Shown here piece by piece: positions 26,673 to 40,500 of a stretch of DNA of 64,000 bases; within the stretch, counting starts at the first letter, position 1, and every line of letters starts with the position of its first letter. The notes under the pieces are model-generated. The model was not told the origin of the DNA. It did not search any database and saw only the letters and a program-made list of their open reading frames with translations. The DNA is from Carya illinoinensis. Taxonomy: Eukaryota > Streptophyta > Magnoliopsida > Fagales > Juglandaceae. Where the stretch lies: contig NC_056765.1 of assembly GCF_018687715.1 (NCBI RefSeq), positions 21,933,394-21,997,393 on the forward strand, read 5' to 3'. The translations under genes and the position numbers were made by a program.

Positions 26673-29600
26673 GTGATGTGTGATAGATCACGGCTAATCT
26701 TCTGGACCAATCAAAGAATAATATAAAACAACAATAATATCAAAAATGTGCAGATGAAAGGGAAAGAATGAATTTAAAGGGAAATTAAGCTCAAAATATG
26801 GTTTAGAGATTACTAATCATCTTTAAGTCGATTAATGCGCCTTAACCTTGTTAGAAACTTAACAATGGCTACATGAGCACACTAGACTCATGTGGAACTT
26901 CTTGGGCATGAGGGAATCCAATGGATTGGTGTGTGCGGGCTTCAATATGATGAATGAAGTTAAAGACAGATTTCTTGGTGCCAATTCGTTCAAACCTAGA
27001 ACTGAACTACGAGGGTCAGGGAGGTGCGTACAGGAAGAAGTTTCCCCTGAGGAAAAGGGCAAAAAGGGCAAGGCTAAGGGCGGAATTGTACGAATGCACT
27101 TGAAGGTGCACATAGCTTCCGATTCAGTGTCAGTTGGAAATTGACATGGTTTTGGTTCTAGTGATGTGTGATAGAGATCAAGGCAAATCTTCTAAATCAA
27201 TGTAAGAATAATGTAACACAACAATAATATCAAAAAGGTGCATATGAAAGGGGAATTAAGCTCAAAACATGGTTTATAGATTACTAATCATCATTAAGTT
27301 GATTAATGTGCTTTAGTCTAGTTAGAAACTTAACAATGGTTGGATGAGCACATTAGCCTCATGTGGAACTCCTTGGGCTTGAGGGAAACCAATGGATTCA
27401 TGTGGGAGGGCTTCAATACAATGAATGAAAATTAAAGACAGATTTCTTGGTGCCATTTCGTCCAAACCTAGATCTGAACTACATGGGTCAGGGAGGTGTG
27501 TACAGCAAGAGGTTTCCATTGAGGAAAACGTCAAGAAGGACAACGCTGAGGGCGGGATTGTACGAATGCAGTTGAAGGTGCACCTGGCATCCGATTCGCT
27601 GTGAATTGGAAATTGACATGGCTTTGGTACTAGTTTTGTGTGATACATCAAGGCTAATATTCTAAATCAATCTAAGAATAATGTAAAACAACAATAATTT
27701 CAAAACAGTGCAGATGGAAGGGAAAGAATGAATTTAAAGGGAAATTAAGCTCAAAACATGGATTAGAGATTACTAATCATCTTTAAGTTGTTTAATGCGC
27801 TTATGTCTTGTGAGAAACTTAACAATGGCTAGATGAGCACACTAGACTCATGTGGAACTTCTTGGGAATGAGGGAATCCAATGGATTGGCGTGTGCAGGC
27901 TTCAATACGATGAATGAAGTTAAAGACAGAATTCTTGGTGCCAATTCGTCCAAACCTAGAGCTGAACTACGAGGGTCAGGGAGGTGTGTACACGAAGAAG
28001 TTTCCCCTGAGGGAAAGGTCAAAAAGGGCAAGGCTAACAGCGGACTTGCACGAATGTATTAAAGGTGCACATAGCTTCCGATTCGCTGTGAATTGGAAAT
28101 TGACATGGCTTTGTTTCTAATGATGTGTGATAGATCAAGGCTAATCTTTTGAACCAATCAAAGAATAATATAAAACAGCAATAATATCAAAAATGTGCAG
28201 ATGAAAGGGAAAGAATGAATTTAAAGGGAAATTAAGCTCAAAATATGGCTTAGAGATTACTAATCATCTTTAAGTCGATTAATGCGCCTTAACCTTGTTA
28301 GAAACTTAACAATGGCTACATGAGCACACTAGACTCATGTGGAACTTCTTGGGCATGAGGGAATCCAATGGATTGGTGTGTGCGGGCTTCAATATGATGA
28401 ATGAAGTTAAAGACGGATTTCTTGGTGCCAATTCATTCAAACCTAGAAGTGAACTACGAGGGTCAGGGAGGTGCGTACAGGAAGAAGTTTCCCCTGAGGA
28501 AAAGGGCAAAATGGGCAAGGCTAAGGGCGGAATTGTACGAATGCACTTGAAGGTGGACATAGCTTCCGATTCGCTGTCAGTTGGAAATGGACATGATTTT
28601 GGTTCTAGTGATGTATGATAGAGATCAAGGCTAATCTTCTAAATCAATGTAAGAATAATGTAACACAAACAATAATATCAAGAAGGTGCATATGAAAGGA
28701 AAATTAAGCTCAAAACATGGTTTATAGATTACTAATCATCATTAAGTTGATTAATGTGCTTTAGTCAAGTTAGAAACTTAACAATGGTTGGATGAGCACA
28801 TTAGCCTCATGTGGAACTCCTTGGGCTTGAGGGAAACCAATGGATTCATGTGGGAGGGCTTCAATACGATGAATGAAAATTAAAGACAGATTTCTTGGTG
28901 CCATTTCGTCCAAACCTAGATCTGAACTACATGGGTCTGGGTGCTGTGTACACCAAGAAGTTTCCATTGAGGAAAAGGTCAAAAAGGACAAGGCTAAGGG
29001 CGGAACTGTACGAAAGCACTTGAAGGTGCACCTAGCTTCCGATTCGCTGTGAATTGGTAATTGACATGGCTTTGATTCTAGTGATGTGTGATAGATCAAG
29101 GCTAATCTTCTAAATCAATCTAAGAATAATATAAAACAACAATAATATAAAAAAGGTGCAGATGAAAGGGTGAGAATGAATTTAAAGGGAAATTAAGCTC
29201 AAAATATGGTTTAGAGGTTATTAATCATCTTTAAGTTGATTAACGCGCTTAAATCTAGTTAGAAACTCAACAAATGCTAGATGAGCACATTAGGCACATG
29301 TGGAACTTCTTGGGCTTTAGGGAAACCAATGGATTGGTGTGTGCGGGCTTCAATACGATGAATAAAGTTAAAGATAGATTTCCTGGTGCCAATTCTTCCA
29401 AACCTCGAACTGAAATACGAGGGTCAGGGAGGTGTGTACACGAAGAGGTTTCCATTGAGGAAAACGTCAACAAGGACAACGCTGAGGGCGGGATTGTACG
29501 AATGCAGTTGAAGGTGCACCTAGCATCCGATTCGCTGTGAATTGGAAATTGACATGGCTTTGGTTCTAGTTTTGTGTGATACATCAAGGCTAATATTCTA

Positions 29601-30510
29601 AATCAATCTAAGAATAATGTAAAACAACAATAATTTCAAAACGGTGCAGACGAAACGGAAAGAATGAATTTAAAGGGAAATTAAGTTCAAAATATGGCTT
29701 AGAGATTACTAATCATCTTTAAGTTGATTAATGCGCTTATGTCTTGTTAGAAACTTAACAATGGCTAGATGAGCACACTAGACTCATGTGCAACTTCTTG
29801 GGAATGAGGGAATCCAATGGATTGGCGTGTGCGGGCTTCGATACGATGAATGAAGTTAAAGACAGATTTCCTGGTGACAATTCGTCCAAACCTAAAGCTG
29901 AACTACGAGGGTCAGGGAGGTGTGTACACGAAGAAGTTTCCGCTGAGGGAAAGGTCAAAAAGGGCAAGGCTAACTGCGGAATTGTGCGAATGCATTAAAG
30001 GTGCACATAGCTTCCGATTCGCTGTGAATTGGAAATTGACATGGCTTTGTTTCTAGTGATGTGTGATAGATCAAGGCTAATCTTCTGAACCAATCAAAGA
30101 ATAATATAAAACAACAATAATATCAAAAATGTGCAGATGAAAGGGAAAGAATGAATTTAAAGGGAAATTAAGCTCAAAATATTGCTTAGGCATTGCTAGT
30201 CATCTTTAAGTCGATTAATGCGCCTTAACCTTGTTAGAAACTTAACAATGACTACATTAGCACACCAGACTCATGTGAAACTTCTTGGGCTTGAGGGAAT
30301 CCAATGGATTGGTGTGCGCGGGCTTCAATATGATGAATGAAGTTAAAGACAGATTTCTTGGTGCCAATTCATTCAAACCTAGAACTGAACTACGAGGGTC
30401 AGGGAGGTGCGTACAGGAAGAAGTTTCCCCTGAGGAAAAGGGCAAAATGGGCAAGGCTAAGGGTGGAATTGTACGAATGCACTTGAAGGTGCACATAGCT
30501 TCTGATTCGC
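26673..30510 (+). repeat. 3.87 kb higher-order unit, copy B
   Basis: Starts at the diagnostic phrase GATAGATCACGGCTAATC followed by CTTCTGGACC, also seen near 17011 and 22811. It differs from copy A at scattered bases, such as GATTCAGTG versus GATTCGCTG near 27124 and CTGGCATCC versus CTAGCATCC near 27592. The last monomer diverges after GATTCGCTGT near 30510. More differences are visible than between the 5.8 kb copies. Confidence 0.8.
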
Positions 30511-31200
30511 TGTCAGTTTGAAATTGACATGGTTTTGGTTCTAGTGATGTGTGATAGAGATCAAGGCTAATCTTCTAAATCAATGTAAGAATAATGTAAC
30601 ACAACAATAATATCAAAAAGGTGCATATGAAAGGGAAATTAAGCTCAAAACATGGTTTACAGATTACTAATCATCATTAAGTTGATTAATGTGCTTTAGT
30701 CTAGTTAGAAACTTAACAATGGTTGGATGAGCACATTAGCCTCATGTGGAACTCCTTGGGCTTAAGGGAAACCAACGGATTCATGTGGGAGGGCTTCAAT
30801 ACGATGAATGAAAATTAAAGACAGATTTCTTGGTGCCATTTCGTCCAAACCTAGATCTGAACTACATGGGTCAGGGAGGTGGGTACACCAAGAAGTTTCC
30901 ATTGAGGAAAAGGTCAAAAAGGACAAGGCTAAGGGCGGAATTGTACGAAAGCACTTGAAGGTGCACCTAGCTTCCGATTCGCTGTGAATTGGTAATTGAC
31001 ATGGCTTTGATTCTAGTGATATGTGATAGATCAAGGCTAATCTTCTAAATCAATCTAAGAATAATATAAAACAACAATAATATAAAAAAGGTGCAGATGA
31101 AAGGGTGAGAATGAATTTAAAGGGAAATTAAGCTCAAAACATGGTTTAGAGGTTATTAATCATCTTTAAGTTGATTAATGCGCTTAAATCTAGTTAGAAA

Positions 31201-31510
31201 CTCAGCAAATGCTAGATGAGCACATTAGGCGCATGTGGAACTTCTTGGGCTTGAGGGAAACCAATGGATTGGTGTGTGCGGGCTTCAATACGATGAATAA
31301 AGTTAAAGATAGATTTCCTGGTGCCAATTCGTCCAAACCTCGAACTGAAATACGAGGGTCAGGGAGGTGTGTACACGAAGAGGTTTCCCCTCAGGAAAAG
31401 GTCAAAAAGGGCAAGGCTAACAGCGGAATTGTACGAATGCATTAAAGGTGCACATAGCTTCCGATTCGCAGTGAATTGGAAATTGACATGGCTTTGGTTC
31501 TAGTGATGTG
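31201..31510 (+). repeat. Chimeric satellite monomer (D-type front, C-type back)
   Basis: The front half carries D-type marks (CGAACTGAAATACGAG, GAAGAGGTTTCC), as at 25396 and 29267. From about 31386 the sequence switches to C-type marks (CCCCTCAGGAAAAGG, AACAGCGGAATTG, GCATTAAAGG), as at 23948. The switch within one monomer fits gene conversion or unequal crossover. Confidence 0.65.
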
Positions 31511-34500
31511 TGATAGATCAAGGCTAATCTTATAAATCAATCAAAGAATAATGTAAACAACAATAATATCAAAAAGGTGCAGATGAAAGGGAAATTAAGC
31601 TCAAAACATGGTTTAGAGATTACTAATCATCTTTAAGTTGATTAATGCAATTAAGCCTAGTTAGAAACTTAACAATGGTTAGATGAGCACATTACACTCA
31701 TGTGGGACTTCTTGGGCTTGAGGGAAACCAATGGATTGGTGTGTGCGGGTTTCAATACGATGACTGAGGTTAAAGACAGATTTCTTGGTGCCAATTCATC
31801 CAAACCTAGAACTGAACTACGAGGGTCAGGGAGGTGTGTACACAAAGAAGTTTCCATTCATGAAAACGTCAAAAAGGACAAGGCTGAGGGCGGGATTGTA
31901 CGAATGCAGTTGAAGGTGCACCTAGCTTCCGATTTGCTGTGAATTCGAAATTGACATGGCTTTGGTTCTAGTTTTGTATGATACATGAAGGCTAATATTC
32001 TAAATCAATCTAAGAATAATGTAAAACAACAATAATATCAAAAAGGTGTAGATGAAAGGGAAAGAATGAATTTAAAGGGAAATTAAGCTCAAAACATGGT
32101 TTAAAGATTACTAATCATCTTTAGGTTGATTCATGCGCTTTAGTCTGGTTAGAAACTTAACAATGGTTGGATGAGCACATTAGCCTCATGTGGAACTCCT
32201 TGGGCTTGAGGGAAACCAATGGCTTCATGTGGGCGGGCTTCAAAACGATGAATGAAGTTAAAGACAGATTTCTTGGTGGCATTTCGTCCAAACCTAGAAT
32301 TGAACTACGAGGGTCAGGGAGGTGTGTACACCAAGAAGTTTCCCTTGAGTAAAAGGTCAAAAAGGACAAGGTTAAGGGCAGAATTGTATGAATGCACTTG
32401 AAGGTGAACCTAGCTTCCGATTCGCTGTGAATTGGAAATTGACATGGCGTTGGTTTTAGTGATGTGTGATACATCAAGGCTAATATTCTAAATCAATTTA
32501 AGAATAATGTAAAACAACAATAATTTCAAAACGGTGCAGATGAAAGGGAAAGAATGAATTTAAAGGGAAATTAAGTTCAAAATATGGCTTAGAGATTACT
32601 AATCATCTTGAGGTTGATTAATGCGCTCATGTCTCGTGAGAAACTTAACAATGGCTAGATGAGCACACTAGACTCATGTGGAACCTCTTGGGCATGAGGG
32701 AATCCAATGGATTGGCGCGTGCGGGCTTCATTACGATGAATGAAGTTAAAGACATATTTCTTGTTGCCAATTCTTCCAAACCTAGAATTGAACTACGAGG
32801 ATCAGGGAGGAGTGTACACGAAGAAGTTTCCCCCGAGGAAAAGGTCAAAAAGGGAAAGGGTAACGGCAAAATTGTACGAGTGCATTAAAGGTGCACATAG
32901 CTTCCGATTCACTGTGAACTGGAAATGGACATGGCTTTGGTTCTAGTGATGTGTGATAAATCAAGGCTAATCTTCTAAATCAATCTAAGAATAATATAAA
33001 ACATCAATAATATCAAAAAAGTGCAGATGAAAGGGAAAGAATGAATTTAAAGGGAAATTAAGCTCAAAACATGGTTTAGAGGTTATTAATCATCTTTAAG
33101 TTGATTAATGCGCTTAAGTCTAGTTAGAAACTCAACCAAGGCTAGATGTTCACATTAGGTGCATGTGGAACTTCTTGGGCTTGAGGGAAACCAATGGATT
33201 GGGGTGTGTGCACTTCAATACGATGAATGAGGTTTAAGTCAGATTTCTTGGTGCCATTTCGTCCAAAACTAGAACTGAACTACGAGGGTCAGGGAGGTGT
33301 GTACACCAAGAAATTTCCCTTGAGGAAAAGGTCAAAAAGGACAAAGCTAAGGGCGAATTGGAAATTGACATAGCTTTGATTCTAGTGATATGTGCTAGAT
33401 CAAGGCTAATCTTCTAAATCAATCTAAGTATAATATAAAACAACAATAATATCAAAAAGGTGCAGATGAAAGGGAAAGAATGAATTTAAAGGGAAATTAA
33501 GCTCAAAACATGATTTAGAGGTTACTAATGATCTTTAAGTTGATTAATGGGACTAAATCTTGTTAAAAACTTAACAATGGCTGGATGAGCACACTAGACT
33601 CATGTGGAACTTCTTTGGCACGAGGGAATCCAATGGATTGGTGTGTGCGAGCTTCAATATGATGAATGAAGTTAAAGACAGATCTCTTGGTGCCATTTCG
33701 TCCAAGCCTAGAACTGAGCTACGAGGGTCAGGGAGGTGTGTACACCAAGAAGTTTCCCTTGAGGAAAAGGTCAAAAAGGACAAGGCTAAGGGCGGAATTG
33801 TACGAATGCACTTGAAGGTGCACCTAGTTTCCGATTCGCTGTGAATTGGAAAGTGACATGGCTTTGGTTCTAGTGATGTGTGATAGATCAAGGCTAATCT
33901 TCTAAATCAATCTAAAAATAATGTAAAACAACAATAACATCAAAAAGGTGCATATGAAAGGGAGAGAATGAATTTCAAGGGAAATTAAGCTCAAAACATG
34001 GTTTAAAGATTACTAATCATCTTTAAGTTGATTAATGCACTTTTGTCTAGTTAGAAACTTAACAATGGTTGGATGAGCACAGTAGCCTCATGTGGAACTC
34101 CTTGGGCTTAGGGAAACCAATGGATTCATGTGGGCGGGCTTCAAAACGATGAATGAAGTTAAAGACAGATTTCTTGGTGCCATTTCGTCCAAAACTAGAA
34201 CTGAACTACGAGGGTCAGGGAGGTTTGTACACCAAGAAGTTTCCTTTGAGGAAAAGGTCAAAAAGGACAAGGCTAGAGGTGGAATTGTACGAATGCACTT
34301 GAAGGTGCACCTAGCTTCAGATTTGCTGTGAATTGGAAATTGACATGGCTTTGATTGTAGTGATGTGTGATAGATCATGGCTAATCTTCTAAATCAACCT
34401 AAGAATTATATAAAACAACAATAATATCAAAAAGGTGCAGATGAAAGGGAAAGAATGAATTTAATGGGAAATTAAGCTCAAAACATGGTTTAGTGGTTAT

Positions 34501-37500
34501 TAATCATCTTTAAGTTGATTAATGCACTTAAGTCTAGTTAGAAACTTAACAAAGGCTAGATGAGCACATTAGGCGCATATGGAACTTCTTGGGCTTGAGA
34601 AAAACCAATGGATTGGTGTGTGCGGACTTCAATACAATGAATAAAGTTAAAGATAGATTTCCTGCTGCCAATTCGTCCAAACCTAGAACTGAACTACAAG
34701 GGTCAGGGAGGTGGGTACACCAAGAAGTTTCCCTTGAGGAAAAGGTCAAAAAGGACAAGGTTATGGGCAGAATTTTACGAATGCACTTGAAGGTGCACCT
34801 AGCTTCCGATTCGCAGTGAATTGAAAATTGACATGGCTTTGGTTCTAGTGATGTGTGATAGATCAAGGCTAATCTTCTAAATCAATCTAAGAATGATGTA
34901 AAGCAACAATAATATCAAAATGGTGCAGATGAAAGGGAAAGAATGAATTTAAAGGGAAATTAAGCTCAAAACATACTTTAGAGATGACTAATCATCTTTA
35001 AGTAATCATCTTTAAGATGATTAATGCGCTTAACTCTAGTTAGAAACTTAACAATGCCTAGATGAGCACATTAGCCTCATGTGGAATTTCTTCGGCTCGA
35101 GGGAAACCAATGGATTGGGGTGTGCGGGCTTCAATACGATGAATGAGGTTTACGACAGATTTCTTGGTGTCATTTCATCCAAACCTATAACTGAACTACG
35201 AGGGTCAGTTAGGTGCATACACGAAGAAGTTTTCCCTGAGGAAAAGGGCAAAAAGGGCAAGGTCAAGGGCGGAATTGTACGAATGCACATGAAGGTGCAC
35301 ATAGCTTCCGATTTGCTGGCAATTGGAAATTGAGATGGCTTTGGTTCTAGTGATGTGTGATAGATCAAGGCTAATCTTCTAAATCAATGTAAGAATAATG
35401 TAACACAACAATAATATCAAAAAGGTGCAGATGAAAGGGAAATTTAGCTCAAAACATGGTTTATAGATGACTAATCATGTTTAAGTTGATTAATGCGCTT
35501 CAGTGTAGTTAGAAACTTAACAATGGTTGGATGAGCACATTAGCCTCATGTGGAACTCCTTGGGCTTGTGGGAAACCAATGGATTTATGTGGGCGGGCTT
35601 CAATACGATGAATGAAGTTCGAGCCAGATTTCTTGGTGCCATTTCGTCCAAACCTAGAATTGAACTACGAGGGTCGGGGAGGTGTGTACACCAAGAAGTT
35701 TCCCTTGAGGAAAAGGTCAAAAAAGACAAGGCTAAGGGCAGAATTGTACGAATGCACTTGAAGGTGCAACTAGCTTCCGATTCGCTATGAATTGGAAAGT
35801 GACATGGCTTTGGTTCTAGTGATGTGTGATAGATCAAGGCTAATCTTCTAAATCAATCTAAGAATAATGTAAAACAACAATAACATCAAAAAGGTGCAAA
35901 TGAAAGGGAGAGAATGAATTTAAAGGGAAATTAAGCTCAAAACATGGTTTAAAGATTACTAATCATCTTTAAGTTGATTAATGCACTTAAGTCTAGTTAG
36001 AAACTTAACAAAGGCTAGATGAGCACATTAGGCGCATGTGGAACTTGTTGGGCTTGAGAGAAACCAATGGGTTGGTGTGTGCGGGCTTCAATATAATGAA
36101 TGAAGTTAAAGATAGATTTCCTGCTGCCAATTCGTCCAAACCTAGAACTGAACTACGAGGGTTAGGGAGGTGTGCACACGAAGAAGTTTCCCTTGAGGAA
36201 AAGGTCAAAAAGGGCAAGGTTAAGGGCAGAATTTTACGAATGCACTTGAATCTAATGGATTGGCATGTGCGGGCTTCATTGCGATGCATGAAGTTAAAGA
36301 CATATTTCTTGTTGCCAATTCGTCCAAACTTAGAACTGAACTACGAGGGTCAGGGAGAAGTGTACACGAAGAAATTTCCCCTGAGGAAAAGGTCAAAAAG
36401 GGCAAGGCTAATGGCGAAATTGCACGAATGCACTTGAAGGTGCACCTAGCTTCTGATTCGCTGTGAATTGGAAATTGACATGGCTTTGGTTCTAGTGATG
36501 TGTGATAGATGAAGGCTAATCTTCTAAATCAATCTAAGAATAATGTAAAAAACAATAACATGAAAAAGGTGCAAATGAAAGGGAGAGAATGAATTCAAAG
36601 GAAAATTAAGCTCAAAACATGGTTTAAAGATTACTAAGCATCTTTAAGTTGATTAATGCGCTTTGGTCGAGTTAGAAACTTAACAATGGTTGGATGAGCA
36701 CATTAGCCTCATGTGGAACTCCTTGGGCTCGAGGGAAACCGATGGATTCATGTGGGCGGGCTTCAACACGATGAATGTAGTTAAAGACAGATTTCTTGGT
36801 GCCATTTAGTCCAAACCTAGAACTGAACTACGAGGGTCAGGGAGCTGTGTACACAAAGAAGTTTCCCTTGAGGAAAAGGTCAAAAAGGACAAGGCTAAGG
36901 GCAGAATTGTACAAATGCACTTGAAGGTGCACCTAGCTTCCGATTCGCTGTGAATTGGAAATTCACATGGCTTTGGTTCTAGTGATGTGTGATAGATCAA
37001 GGCTAGTCTTCTAAATCAATCTAAGATAATGTAAAACAACAATAACATCAAAATGGCGCAAATGAAAGGGAGAGAATGAATTCAAAGGGAAATTAAGCTC
37101 AAAAGATGGTTTAAAGATTACTAATCATCCTTAACTTGATTAATGCGCTTTGGTCTAGTTAGAAACTTAACAATGGTTGGATGAGCACATTAGCCTCATG
37201 TGGAACTCATTGGGCTTGACGGAAACCAATGGATTCATGTGGGTGGGCTTCAACACGATGAATCTAGTTAAAGACAGATTTCTTGGTGCCATTTAGTCCA
37301 AACCTAGAACTGAACTACGAGGGTCAGGGAGGTGTGTACACAAAGAAGTTTCCCTTGAGGAAAAGGTCAAAATGGACAAGGTTAAGGGCAGAATTGTACG
37401 AATGCACTTGAAGGTGCACCTAACTTCCGATTCGCTGTGAATTGGAAATTGACATGGCTTTGGTTTTAGTCATGTGTGATAGATCAAGGCTAATCTTCTA

Positions 37501-40500
37501 AATCAATCTAAGAATAATGTAAAGCAACAATAATATAAAAATGGTGCAGATGAAAGGGAAAGAATGAATTTAAAGCGAAATTAAGCTCAAAACATGGTTT
37601 AGAGGTTATTAATCATCTTTAAGTTGATTAATGCGCTAACTCTAGTAAGAAACTTAACACTGCCTAGATGAGCACATTAGCCTCATGTGGAATTTCTGGG
37701 GCTTGAGGGAACCGAATGGATTGGGGTGTGCGGGCTTCAATACGATGAATGAGGTTTAAGACAGATTTCTTGGTGCCATTTCGTCCAAACCTATAACTGA
37801 ACTACGAGGGTCAGGGAGGTGTGCGTACACGAAGAAGTTTTCCCTCAGGAAAAGGGCAAAAAGGGCAAGGCTAACGGCGAAATTGTACGAATGCACATAA
37901 AGGTGCACATAGCTTCCGATTCGCTGTCAATTGGAAATTGAGATGGCTTTGGTTCTAGTGATGTGTGATAGATCAAGGCTTATCTTCTAAGTCAATGTAA
38001 GAATAATGTAACACAACAATAATATCAAAAAAGTGCAGATGAAAGGGAAATTAAGCTCGAAACATGGTTTATAGATTACTAATCATCTTTAAGTTGATTG
38101 ATGCGCTTTAGTGTAGTTAGAAACTAAACAATGGTTGGATGAGCGCATGAGCCTCATGTGGAACTCCTTGGGCTTGAGGGAAACCAATGGATTCATGTGG
38201 GCGGGCTTCAATACGATGAATGAAGTTAGAGACAGATTTCTTGGTGCCATTTCGACCAAATCTAGAATTGAACTACGAGGGTTCGGGAGGTGTGTACACC
38301 AAGAAGTTTCCCCTGAGGAAAAGGTCAACAAGGGCAAGGCTAACGGCGGAATTGTACGAATGCATTAAAGGTGAACATAGCTTCCGATTCGCTGTGAATT
38401 GGAAGTCGACATGGCTTTGGTCCTAGTGATGTTTGATAGATCAAGACTAATCTTCTAAATCAATCTAAGAATAATATAAAACAACAATAATATCAAAAAA
38501 GTGCAGATGAAAGGGAAAGAATGAATTTAAAGGGAAATTAAGCTCAAAACATGGTTTAGAGGTTATTAATCATCTTGTAGTTGATAAATGCACTTAAGTC
38601 TAGTTAGAAACTTAACCAAGGCTACATGAGCACATTAGGTGCATGTGGAACTTCTTGGGCTTGAGGGAAACCAATGGATTGGTGTGTGTGGGCTTCAATA
38701 CGATGAATGAAGTTAAAGATAGATTTCCTGCTGCGAATTCGTCCAAACCTAGAACTGAACTACGACGGTCAGAGAGGTGTGTACACGAAGAAGTTTCGCC
38801 TGAGGAAATGGTCAAAAAGGACAAGGTTAAGGGTGGAATAGTTCGAATGCACTTGAAAGCGCACGAAACTTCCAATTCGCTATGAATTGGAAATTCACAT
38901 GGCTTTGGTTCTAGTGATGTGTATCGATCAAGGCTAATCTTCTAAATCAATCTAAGAATAATGTAAAGCAACAATAATATCAAAAACGTGCAGATGAAAG
39001 GGAAATTAAGCTCAAAACATGGTTTATAGATTACTAATCATCTTTAAATTGATTAATGTGCTTTAGTCTATTTAGAAACTTAACAATGGTTGGATGAGCA
39101 CATTAGCCTCATGTGGAACTCCTTGGGCTTGAGGGAAACCAATGGATTCATGTGGGCGGGCTTCAATACAATGAATGAAGTTAAAGATAGATTTGCTGCT
39201 GTGAATCGTCCAAACCTAGAACTGAACTACGACGGTCAGGGAGGTATGTAGACGAAGAAGTTTCCCATGAGGAAATGGTGGAATAGTTCGAATGCACTTG
39301 AACGCGCACCAAGCATCTGATTCACTGTGAATTGGAAATTCACATGGCTTTGGTTCTAGTGATGTGTGATAGATAAAGGCTAATCTTCTAAATCAATCTA
39401 AGAATAATGTAAAGCAACAATAATATCAAAAACGTGCAGGTGAAAGGGAAAGAATGAATTGAAAGGGAAATTAAGCTCAAAACCTAGCTTAGAGATTACT
39501 AATCGTCTTTAAGTTGATTAATGCGCTTAACTCTAGTTAGAAACTTAACAATGCCTAGATGAGCACATTAGCCTCATGTGGAATTTCTTGGGCTTGAGGG
39601 AAGCCAATGGATTGGGGTGTGTGGGCTTCAATACGATGAATGAGGTTTAAGACAGATTTCTTGCTGCCATTTCGTCCAAACCTAGAACTTAACTACGAGG
39701 GTCAGGGAGGTGCGTACACCAAGAAGTTTCCCTTGAGAAAAAGGTCAAAAAGGACAAGGCTAGGGGCGGAATTGTACGAATGCACTTGAAGGTGCACCTA
39801 GCTTCCGATTCGCTGTGAATTGGAAATTAACATGGCTTTGATTCTAGTGATGTGTGATTGATCAAGGCTAATCTTCTAAATCAATTTAAGAATAATATAA
39901 AACAACAATAATATCAAAAAGGTGCAGATGAAAGGGAAAGAATGAATTTAAAGGGAAATTAAGCTCAAAACATGATTTAGAGGTTACTAACGATCTTTAA
40001 GTTGATTAATGCGCCTCAATCTTGTTAGAAACTTAGCAATGGCTGGATGAGCACACTAGACTCATGTGGAACTTCTTGGGCATGAGGGAATCCAATGGAT
40101 TGGTGTGTGCGGGCTTCAATAGGATGAATGAAGTTAAAGACAGATTTCTTGGTTCCAATTCATTCAAACCTAGAACTCAACTGCGAGGGTCAAGGAGGTG
40201 CGTACACGAAGAAGTTTTCCCTGAGGAAAATGGCAAAAAGGGCAAGGCTAAGGGTGGAATTGTACGAATGCACATGAAGGTGCACATAGCTTCTGATTCG
40301 CTGTCAATTGGAAATTGACATGGCTTTTGTTCTAGTGATGTGTGATAGATCAAGGCTAATCTTCCAAATCAATGTAAGAATAATGTAACACAACAATAAT
40401 ATCAAAAAGGTGCAGATGAAAGGGAAATTGAGCTCAAAACATGGTTTATAGATTACTAATCATCTTTAAGTTGATTAATGCGCTTTAGTCTAGTTAGAAA

